This document shows, piece by piece, positions 58,575 to 64,000 of a stretch of 64,000 nt of DNA; the stretch's first letter is position 1, and the number at the start of each line of letters is the position of its first letter. The position numbers were made by a program, and so were the translations under genes. The notes under the pieces were generated by a model. The model did not search any database and was not told the origin of the DNA. It saw only the letters and a program-made list of their open reading frames with translations. The stretch is from Candidatus Chromulinivoraceae bacterium (GTDB lineage: Bacteria; Patescibacteriota; Saccharimonadia; Saccharimonadales; Saccharimonadaceae): contig DATIJL010000012.1 in the NCBI GenBank assembly GCA_035478595.1, positions 62,001-126,000 on the forward strand, read 5' to 3'.

Positions 58575-58925
58575 CTATGCCTTACTCCGCACCTCTATAT
58601 GCTGAATCTTGCCCATGTAAATAATCACGTATTCAAAGCCTGATGCCTCGACTTTTTCACCATCCGGCTGCTCGCCTACAAAATCGTAGTCAAAAAGAAC
58701 GACGCCAGGTTTCACTTCCTCAACTGAATTTACATGCCATTTCAGGGATGTAAACTTGGCGTGGAATATTCTTTGCATCGCCAAAATATCGCTCACCCCG
58801 AGGTAGACTCCAGTGGCTTGGGAGCTATAGGTCGTAGCCTCGGTCATGAGCTTTTCGATGCCATCAAAATCACTCTTGTTGGAGAGATCAAAATACAACT
58901 TAGATACTTTAAGCGCTTTAGTCAT
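58575..58925 (-). CDS. NTF2-like (SnoaL-type) cargo protein
   Basis: A 116-residue protein with the alpha/beta cone pattern of the NTF2-like superfamily: an N-terminal helix (KALKVSKLYFDLSNKSDFDG), TYSSQATGVYLGVSDILAM, then strands WHVNSVEEVKPGVVLFDYDFV and SGFEYVIIYMGKIQHIEVRS. Members range from isomerases to scaffolds; no active site can be assigned. It overlaps the nucleotidyltransferase gene by 4 nt (ATGA). Confidence 0.72.
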   Translation of the reverse strand: MTKALKVSKLYFDLSNKSDFDGIEKLMTEATTYSSQATGVYLGVSDILAMQRIFHAKFTSLKWHVNSVEEVKPGVVLFDYDFVGEQPDGEKVEASGFEYVIIYMGKIQHIEVRSKA

Positions 58926-59689
58926 ACTCGCTCCGCCACAAACCGAATAAGATCATACGTCTCGCCCTGCTTGTTGAGTGGGTCGCCCATTTCCCAAGCC
59001 AAAGCTTCACGTAGCAACTCGGTGTACTGCGGATAACGTTCTGCACACCACACAGCAGCCCTTTTCTTAGAAACTTCATCGCGATTTTCAATGCCGTATA
59101 GGATGCGCGCCATAGTCAGGATGGCATAGGCCTGGTACTCATTATCCATCGGTTCTTTCGCTTGGAGTTTTGGCAGCCACCAACCTTTGAATAGTTGGAT
59201 TTTAGCCTGGAGCATATCGTCTGTAGTAATCTCGCCAATAACATCTCTAGGCGATGGCCCATAGACTACGAAGCCTGATTTTCTAATCTTCCAGAGGTCA
59301 ATGATGATATCCGCGCCGTGGTCTTCTATCTGAAAATGTCCGTCGCTACCAAGATGCGGTGCGTGCATGTCGGCGGTCTTAGGATGGGTTGATTGGTCGG
59401 AGGTTAGATATATGCCCTCGTAATTTGTGTATAGGCGGTTTTTGTTACTGGCATACACACTATCGTGCAGCTCGTGAAGTCTTCGTATTGAGCCATCGGT
59501 AAACTCACCCTTGGCGACCACCAGAAAGTCCAAATCACTTCTGTCTTCGTCAAAGTCGCCGATAGCCAGACTACCGCCGAGGTAGAAACCTAGCAAATTA
59601 TCGCCTAAGATTTGTTGCACGCCATCGAAAAGATCATTGACAAGGGGGTGGGTTACTTCGGGTTGGGGCAAGTTAGGCATCTTAGTCAT
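58922..59689 (-). CDS. Aminoglycoside nucleotidyltransferase-like protein (cargo)
   Basis: A 255-residue protein with the nucleotidyltransferase signature GFYLGGSLAIGDFDEDRSDLDFLVV (GS...D.D) and a C-terminal helical domain with NEYQAYAILTMARILYGI and VSKKRAAVWCAERYP, as in AadA/DUF4111 proteins that adenylate streptomycin or spectinomycin. Whether it gives resistance cannot be read from sequence. The start at 59689 lies 1 nt after the aroE stop; the frame upstream overlaps aroE. Confidence 0.82.
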   Translation of the reverse strand: MTKMPNLPQPEVTHPLVNDLFDGVQQILGDNLLGFYLGGSLAIGDFDEDRSDLDFLVVAKGEFTDGSIRRLHELHDSVYASNKNRLYTNYEGIYLTSDQSTHPKTADMHAPHLGSDGHFQIEDHGADIIIDLWKIRKSGFVVYGPSPRDVIGEITTDDMLQAKIQLFKGWWLPKLQAKEPMDNEYQAYAILTMARILYGIENRDEVSKKRAAVWCAERYPQYTELLREALAWEMGDPLNKQGETYDLIRFVAERV

Positions 59690-59690
59690 T

Positions 59691-60512
59691 CTAATTTCCC
59701 AAGGCCTCAAGCAACGCTTTTTCCATAACCTCAAATGGCGCTTTCTTACCAGTAAATAACTCTAGCTGGAATAAGGCTTGATGTATGAGCATTCGGTAGC
59801 CAGGCACCGTCATTGCGCCCTTAGCCTTGGCATATTGAAGGAACTTGGTATCAGCCGGAACCGTAATAACATCCATAGCCACGACGCTAGGCTTGAAAAA
59901 GTCCTCAGTCACGATACACTCATCAACACCACTTACAAGTGAGCCTACTGGCGTAGCGTTAATGACAATGTCATAGTCATCTACTGTTTTTAGGCGTGCA
60001 AGATCCCCACCAAACTCAGCGCCCAAGTCATTGGCCAAGCTCTCAGCTTTGGCTGTATCACGGTTGAACACTACCGGCTTTGCTTTGTTTTGAAGCAGCC
60101 CGTAAATGATTGCCCTGGCCGCGCCACCCGCACCAATTACGGCAACTCTCTTACCCTCTAGTTTTGTTACTTCCTTGAGTGCGTTCATAGCGCCAACCCA
60201 ATCTGAGTTATAGCCAGTGAGCACACCGCCATCGTTTGAGACCGTATTAACTGCGCCAATCGCTTCAGCAATCGGGTCAATCTTGTCGAGATATTGCATG
60301 ACGGCCTGCTTGTGGGGCATAGAGACGGTGTTACCTCGGAGATTGAAACCGCGCACTCCCGCAATTGCATTTTGAATGTCGTTGGTCGTGATGGGGACAT
60401 ACAAGGCGTTTTCACCGATGGCGACGTATGCGGCATTGTGCATAGCAGCACCAAGGCTGTTTTGCTTCGCGGAGAAAGAAACTATGAGTTTGGTGTCTTT
60501 GGTGATTGTCAT
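59691..60512 (-). CDS. aroE: Shikimate dehydrogenase (cargo)
   Basis: A 273-residue AroE-family enzyme (3-dehydroshikimate to shikimate, NADPH). Substrate site: IVSFSAKQNSLGAAMHNAAY and GNTVSMPHKQAVMQYLD; NADP loop: VAVIGAGGAARAIIYGL; then FNRDTAKAESLA and INATPVGS. The first catalytic stretch reads FSAKQNS where SxS is usual (Ser retained). A TATTAT box ends 6 nt before the ATG. No other shikimate-pathway gene lies in the window, so its value as cargo is unclear. Confidence 0.9.
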   Translation of the reverse strand: MTITKDTKLIVSFSAKQNSLGAAMHNAAYVAIGENALYVPITTNDIQNAIAGVRGFNLRGNTVSMPHKQAVMQYLDKIDPIAEAIGAVNTVSNDGGVLTGYNSDWVGAMNALKEVTKLEGKRVAVIGAGGAARAIIYGLLQNKAKPVVFNRDTAKAESLANDLGAEFGGDLARLKTVDDYDIVINATPVGSLVSGVDECIVTEDFFKPSVVAMDVITVPADTKFLQYAKAKGAMTVPGYRMLIHQALFQLELFTGKKAPFEVMEKALLEALGN

Positions 60513-60540
60513 GCTCTAATAATACCTTATGGGGGCTCAA

Positions 60541-60596
60541 AACTTATTTCCCTTTGGCAAATAAGTTCAACTTTCATTTGAGTACAAATGAAAGTT
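60541..60596. repeat. Two tandem perfect hairpins in the transposon
   Basis: AACTTATTT/AAATAAGTT (60541-60549 and 60559-60567) and AACTTTCATTT/AAATGAAAGTT (60569-60579 and 60586-60596) lie back to back between the replication-relaxation and aroE genes. Both begin with AACTT. They could terminate transcription or be protein-binding sites. Confidence 0.65.
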
Positions 60597-60611
60597 CGTA
60601 TTTGGGCTACA

Positions 60612-61481
60612 TCAGTCCTCATCGTCGTCTTCCTCGTCTTCATCATCATCTTCGGGCGCGCTGACCTCCTCCCAAATCTTCCCCGTCATCCCCTGCGCCT
60701 TGAGCTTCTCCGCTGTCGCAAACCACATGGTGATATCTTCACCCCATTTTTCTTCAAGCAATCGTTTGGTAGCTCGTTTGCAGTAAATCAAATCGGCTAG
60801 CGTTGGGCATACAAACATGATGATCGGGTTTGGCTCGTCCTCATTCGTTTCATCCTGCCAATACCCATCTTCCAGATATTCAATGTAGTTCTTGAGCCGC
60901 TTTCGCACTCGGTGACGAGGCATGGTGGCTTCGATGATTTCAATGAAACGAGTGTTACTCGTGACTTCATTCTTGGTCTCGACCGTCTTTTCGAGCACTA
61001 ACTGGGGTTGGATGAGATCGGACTCGCTCAGGAAATGATAATCGCTTTCTGGGTCGAGGTAGTCGGCCTGAGTGGCGTATAAGTAGTGAACGCGGCTGGT
61101 AGCAGCATCATCTTCATTCTTGCGATTCATGGCGATGCAGCAGTCGGCAGTAATCATACATTGGTCGGCGAACCCTCGGCTGCGCGACGACTCACGGTAG
61201 CGCTTGCGAAACTCCTCTATCGGGTGATCTTGGTTTTCCTTAAGCCAGCGGATACCATTTAGGCCGAGATAGTAAATGCCGGGCTTGGATTTTTCTAGAA
61301 AGTCAGTCGAGTATATCCATTCGACGTAGTGGTTATCTCGGAGGTCTGAGAGCCACGCATTGATCCGCCTGTAATCTTTATGACCCATCAGTGTTTGTAT
61401 TTGGATACGATTTAAGAATCTGTATCTATATAGCAGTATGAGTATGGTTTGTTGTCTGGGAGTTAGTTTAGGTAGTTTCAT
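60612..61481 (-). CDS. Replication-relaxation family protein (cargo)
   Basis: A 289-residue protein with an N-terminal winged helix (LTPRQQTILILLYRYRFLNRIQIQTLMG) typical of the replication-relaxation family, found on plasmids and conjugative elements. The middle has FLSESDLIQPQLVLEKTVE, and the C terminus ends in a strongly acidic tail (about 20 Asp/Glu). It is the first cargo gene after the transposase; its family link to plasmids suggests that the cargo came from one. Confidence 0.78.
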   Translation of the reverse strand: MKLPKLTPRQQTILILLYRYRFLNRIQIQTLMGHKDYRRINAWLSDLRDNHYVEWIYSTDFLEKSKPGIYYLGLNGIRWLKENQDHPIEEFRKRYRESSRSRGFADQCMITADCCIAMNRKNEDDAATSRVHYLYATQADYLDPESDYHFLSESDLIQPQLVLEKTVETKNEVTSNTRFIEIIEATMPRHRVRKRLKNYIEYLEDGYWQDETNEDEPNPIIMFVCPTLADLIYCKRATKRLLEEKWGEDITMWFATAEKLKAQGMTGKIWEEVSAPEDDDEDEEDDDED

Positions 61482-61686
61482 TTAATGCAGTAGTTAGTGA
61501 GTAGTAGTGGTAGTAGTTTGTTCTGTTTTTTTGTTTGTCTTGTTTTGAGCGATAGTATTTTGCCAACCCCACCTACACCGTATATTTATAAGGTAAGTGA
61601 CACGATTATTCAAATTTTACTGTTTACGAAATGGGTTTTATTGTCCTAATCCGCTAGGACAAAGAATAACAGTCGTTTTGCTGGCC

Positions 61687-62613
61687 TTACGCCTTCTTAA
61701 TGAGCGACTTATACATGAGCCGCTTGCCGTTGATATTGCTAAACCAATCCTCGAATCGTTCGCCGTCCGTCATATCCTTAGTGTTCCAACGGTAGCTATA
61801 TTCGTCACAGTATTTTTGCAAATGCTTGGCGCTGACATTGTGATAGATGCCATCAATACCACGCTTGAGGTGCGACCAGAACGACTCGGCAGTATTTGTG
61901 CTGGCCATGCCATTTACGAATTCTTTGCTGCCATGGTTAACGCTTTCGTGCTTGTAGCCAAGCTTTGGCAGGGTGCGATATGGCATGTGCTCATCGGTGT
62001 AAACAGTGGCATTCAAATCGACATGCTTGCTGATCAAGCCCATAAGCGTAGCACTGCCTGTGTCGCCCGTAACGACAGCGTGGAGTTTGCCGCCGCGTTG
62101 TACCATGCCAACTACTGGGGTTTTGACTTTCTTGCTACCAAAGCCTTGGGTGCCTTTGGTTTTTTTGTTGGCATGTTTGTTCTTCTCATTGCCGCCAATG
62201 TAGGCTTCGTCTACCTCCACGGCGTCTTTGAGCTTTTCAAAGGTGCCGTTCTCGAAAACGTAACGGATGCGCTGCAACATGAACCAGGCTGTCTTTTGAG
62301 TGACGCCGAGGTATTTGCTAAGCTGGATTGACGATACGCCTTTCTTGAGGCTCGTGCATAGGTAGATGGCGAAGAACCACTTTTGGAGGGGAAGTTTGCT
62401 ATCTTCAAAGACGCTACCCATGCGGACGGTGAATGGGCTGCGACATTCGGCACATTTGAGGCGGCCACTGGCTAGCTTGTAAGCTTTGACGCCAATGGTG
62501 CCGCACTTCGGGCAGACAATCTCATCGCCCCAACGCTGCTTAGCCAAGAAGTCTTGGCACTTTTCTTCGGTGGCAAACTCGTTGTAGAACTCGATGAGAT
62601 TTGTTGCATTCAT
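61687..62613 (-). CDS. IS1595-family transposase
   Basis: A 308-residue DDE-type transposase. A zinc-ribbon at the N terminus (VCPKCGTIGVKAY and LKCAECRSPFTV) is followed by a helix-turn-helix (SSIQLSKYLGVTQKTAWFML) and the catalytic domain: VEVDEAYIGGNEKNK (first Asp), ATVYTDEHMPY (second Asp) and NTAESFWSHLKRGI (Glu). This is the ISXO2/IS1595 signature. The gene is intact and its start lies 22 nt from the inner edge of the right repeat. Confidence 0.95.
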   Translation of the reverse strand: MNATNLIEFYNEFATEEKCQDFLAKQRWGDEIVCPKCGTIGVKAYKLASGRLKCAECRSPFTVRMGSVFEDSKLPLQKWFFAIYLCTSLKKGVSSIQLSKYLGVTQKTAWFMLQRIRYVFENGTFEKLKDAVEVDEAYIGGNEKNKHANKKTKGTQGFGSKKVKTPVVGMVQRGGKLHAVVTGDTGSATLMGLISKHVDLNATVYTDEHMPYRTLPKLGYKHESVNHGSKEFVNGMASTNTAESFWSHLKRGIDGIYHNVSAKHLQKYCDEYSYRWNTKDMTDGERFEDWFSNINGKRLMYKSLIKKA

Positions 62614-62634
62614 ACCTTAATATTACTAAATTGC

Positions 62635-62661
62635 TTTGGTAACGTCAAGTATATAATTGCC
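62635..62661 (-). repeat. Right terminal inverted repeat of the transposon
   Basis: Exact 27-nt reverse complement of the left end. It contains TATATAAT, which could act as an outward -10 box into the flanking DNA. Confidence 0.93.
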
Positions 62662-62669
62662 TAAAAATA
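62662..62669. repeat. Target site duplication, right
   Basis: TAAAAATA, identical to 57549-57556. Confidence 0.92.
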
Positions 62670-62716
62670 TTGTATAGTTTTTCAGTACTTATCCGTACGA
62701 CTCTAGGAGGAACGGT

Positions 62717-63207
62717 ATGGAAGACTATGAATTGGTCGAGCAGTCTGGCCAAGGGCTCTGAAGGGCGTGCCGCTGGAAGAGACGGCCGGCACCAAGCTGG
62801 TCATCTCGCTGTATCTGGTGGCGGCTCCGCTGTGTATGTATGTCTCCCTCACTGTCGGCTCGCGCGGCGGTATTAAGGAAGAGTTGGTCGTAGTCGACCC
62901 AGTACCGCGCGTCACTGCCGACCGTTTGGTCGCTCATGTGACCGATGGCGGCGATGTTGGTCGAGGTGTGTTCGTGCAGCTCTCTGAGCTGCGGGCCAAG
63001 GTCGCCCAGCAGCCAGCGAACAAGCGGCGCGAAACCGCCGAGGCGCTCTGCCGGGCTGCTGTGACGGAGCTCATCGAACGACTTCAGACGCGGCCACCTC
63101 GAGTGGAACAACTCCGACTGAGACCGTCAACGTCACAGTCGGTGGGCCAAGTGATCTACTCTAGTTTGCCTGGTCTCGGTAAGCATGGCCGCGGTCGGCA
63201 CGGATAG
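62717..63207 (+). pseudogene. GC-rich cassette gene, apparently frameshifted
   Basis: AGGAGGAACGGT precedes ATG 62717, which opens MEDYELVEQSGQGL and then stops at TGA (62759-62761). One base back (-1 frame) the reading continues as LKGVPLEETAGTKLV and stays open to 63207: one hydrophobic stretch (LVISLYLVAAPLCMYVSLTV) followed by a helical domain with many Arg and Ala residues. The strong ribosome site belongs to the short frame, so a frameshift (decay, sequencing error, or programmed) is likely. No classical slippery heptamer is seen. The antisense frame 62725-63111 is probably a shadow. Confidence 0.55.
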
Positions 63208-63311
63208 GACTGAGGGACGGGCTGTCGGCGGGCTGCATTCGTGCAGTACCGCGGGCCCTCCCGCCTACCCCCGTATCGCAAACTACTACTGTACAGAGGG
63301 GCGTGTTTTTG

Positions 63312-63317
63312 GTATAA
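63312..63317 (+). promoter_or_regulatory. -10 box of the tRNA-Glu gene
   Basis: TATAAT lies 34 nt before the mature tRNA 5' end. Confidence 0.6.
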
Positions 63318-63351
63318 TTCTTCAAGTTGTATCTCGGTTCAACGACAATTT

Positions 63352-63426
63352 GGCCTCATCGTCTAACGGTTAGGACACAAGGTTCTCATCCTTGCAATCC
63401 GGGTTCGATTCCCGGTGAGGTCACCA
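63352..63426 (+). tRNA. tRNA-Glu (anticodon CTC), CCA encoded
   Basis: A full cloverleaf: acceptor GGCCTCA pairs with TGAGGTC (one G-U), D-arm GTCTAACGGTTAGGAC, anticodon stem CAAGG/CCTTG around the loop TTCTCAT (anticodon CTC, Glu), and T-arm CCGGG-TTCGATT-CCCGG. The 3' CCA is encoded. Confidence 0.95.
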
Positions 63427-63466
63427 AATTGATTTTCCGCTATTCTACGAAATAGCTCTAGATATA

Positions 63467-63501
63467 AAATCCCCGTAGGTTATCATTACGAGGATTTTAT
63501 T
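63467..63501 (+). terminator. Terminator downstream of tRNA-Glu
   Basis: AAAATCC.CGTA pairs with TACG.GGATTTT around a 9-nt loop and is followed by ATTTTA. It lies about 45 nt after the tRNA. Confidence 0.7.
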
Positions 63502-63581
63502 TTATGGGCTACTCTGTTAGTGTGCTCGGTTCTTCTTGGCGGAACGATGTATAAAATAAAAGCGAGGTGAGGTTTAGCCTT

Positions 63582-63785
63582 TTACAGCGAATGAGGAGAT
63601 TGTCTACTCAGATACCATCTAGCCTGTAGGCTACTATCCCCTATCGTGTGCTTGTTTATCTCAAAAAACCACTGTTTTGATCTTATCTCTGTAAAAATAG
63701 AATTCGATTCCTCTGGCCGCCATGTAATAGAAGTAACGTATACTTTGTCTCGAAAACCACTATCTAAAAGTTCGATATCTATCAA
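63582..63785 (-). CDS. Small protein with TTG start, unknown function
   Basis: A 67-residue soluble, strand-rich frame (IDIELLDSGFRDKVYVTSITWRP...). The start TTG at 63785 lies 7 nt after a TATACA box on the minus strand, the leaderless pattern seen elsewhere in the window. Its -10 overlaps that of the divergent AraC-like gene. No family is recognised; it could be a short remnant. Confidence 0.45.
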   Translation of the reverse strand: MIDIELLDSGFRDKVYVTSITWRPEESNSIFTEIRSKQWFFEINKHTIGDSSLQARWYLSRQSPHSL

Positions 63786-63792
63786 ACACTTA

Positions 63793-63800
63793 TGTATACT
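63793..63800. promoter_or_regulatory. Overlapping divergent -10 boxes
   Basis: TATACT (63795-63800, plus) and TATACA (63798-63793, minus) share the GTATAC core. Each lies 7-8 nt before a start codon (GTG 63809, TTG 63785), so only one direction can fire at a time. Confidence 0.55.
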
Positions 63801-63808
63801 TGCAGACA

Positions 63809-64000
63809 GTGACTAGTAAATCAATTGCTTTTACCGTCTATCCACCGCCACCTATGCTCGATCGGGAGGTCGAGTGTATTCGAGTCGCAACGTATATTGG
63901 TGAAGAGCGTAGTCTCGAGGTGAAAGTCTGTCCTAACGGCTTACCAGGACTTGTGTTTGGATTGAGTGGTGATGGCACTGCTGCTATCGAAAGTATTACT
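63809..64000 (+). CDS. AraC-like regulator, N-terminal part (runs off the window)
   Basis: The first 64 codons read MTSKSIAFTVYPPPPMLDRE, then VECIRVATYIGEERSLEVKVCPNGLPGLVF, the look of the N-terminal ligand domain of some AraC-family regulators (Pro-rich start, then PNG..G..F). Start GTG 63809 follows TATACT by 8 nt. The DNA-binding half would lie beyond 64000, so the call is tentative. Confidence 0.5.
   Translation, partial: MTSKSIAFTVYPPPPMLDREVECIRVATYIGEERSLEVKVCPNGLPGLVFGLSGDGTAAIESIT

Larger units (their letters stand above)
57557..62661. mobile_element. IS1595-family transposon with six cargo genes (5105 bp)
   Basis: Perfect 27-bp terminal inverted repeats and a perfect 8-bp target duplication (TAAAAATA, typical length for IS1595) bound the element. 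The transposase lies at the right end. Cargo, all on the minus strand: replication-relaxation protein, shikimate dehydrogenase, aminoglycoside nucleotidyltransferase-like protein, NTF2-like protein, membrane protein and a small acidic protein. Intact ends, duplication and transposase suggest a recent insertion. The passenger set is unlike those I know for this family. Confidence 0.92.

Noticed and set aside
61597-62331. Plus-strand 244-codon frame
   Set aside because: Antisense to the transposase, whose catalytic residues and ends are intact.
62725-63111. Minus-strand 128-codon frame
   Set aside because: No SD site or promoter; the plus strand has AGGAGG and a more protein-like reading despite the frameshift.
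1-64000. Alternative genetic code (TGA as sense) considered because some CPR groups use it
   Set aside because: Many genes end in TGA at the expected family length, for example the kinase at 735-1478 and yrdB at 7365-7706.
1-64000. CRISPR array
   Set aside because: No regularly spaced direct repeats and no cas genes were seen.

Overview
The window reads as chromosome from a small-genome member of the Candidate Phyla Radiation, most likely a Candidatus Saccharibacteria (TM7) relative. The support is gene content and style: a short dcw cluster, a cofE-like ligase, single-domain signalling proteins, a VirD4-like ATPase with no visible secretion system, few biosynthesis genes, and many -10 boxes 6-9 nt before the start codon. 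The genetic code is standard, because TGA is used as a normal stop. This assignment is inference, not a database result.

Layout. 1-2.5 kb: membrane protein, kinase/receiver pair and recO. 2.5-4.1 kb: two GC-rich paralogous genes. 4.2-19.3 kb: housekeeping and accessory genes (glycyl-tRNA synthetase, TspO, inositol monophosphatase family, RNase HI, an S-box riboswitch with metK, a KwaB-like orphan, prephenate dehydratase, type IV pilin, Pif1-like helicase, Doc-type toxin-antitoxin, GH1, YvcK). 19.4-27.9 kb: dcw cluster mraZ-rsmH-ftsL-ftsI-mraY-ftsW-murG-ftsQ, with DnaA-box-like sites, MraZ-type repeats and a structured leader. 28.4-34.2 kb: a complete-looking filamentous phage (inovirus) prophage between 29-bp repeats, followed by the relic of a second one. 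34.4-42 kb: ImmA/IrrE operon, esterase, DUF389, VirD4-like ATPase and a sigma4/HARE-HTH regulator. 42.3-48 kb: topA among several small GC-rich genes, plus an unidentified structured RNA. 48-57.5 kb: ZIP transporter, pth, der, rsuA-type synthase, a second two-component system, cofE-like, HD and TrmB-like genes. 57.56-62.66 kb: a 5.1-kb IS1595-family transposon with 27-bp perfect inverted ends, an 8-bp target duplication and six cargo genes including aroE and an aminoglycoside nucleotidyltransferase-like gene. 62.7-64 kb: a GC-rich, apparently frameshifted gene, tRNA-Glu, and a divergent pair ending in a truncated AraC-like regulator.

Two expression styles coexist. Many singleton core genes look leaderless. 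Operonic, prophage and GC-rich cassette genes carry clear Shine-Dalgarno sites. The most notable systems are the inovirus with its relic, the cargo-bearing IS1595 transposon, the scattered GC-rich cassettes with their own promoters and hairpins, and the strongly promoted non-coding RNA at 47.3-47.6 kb.
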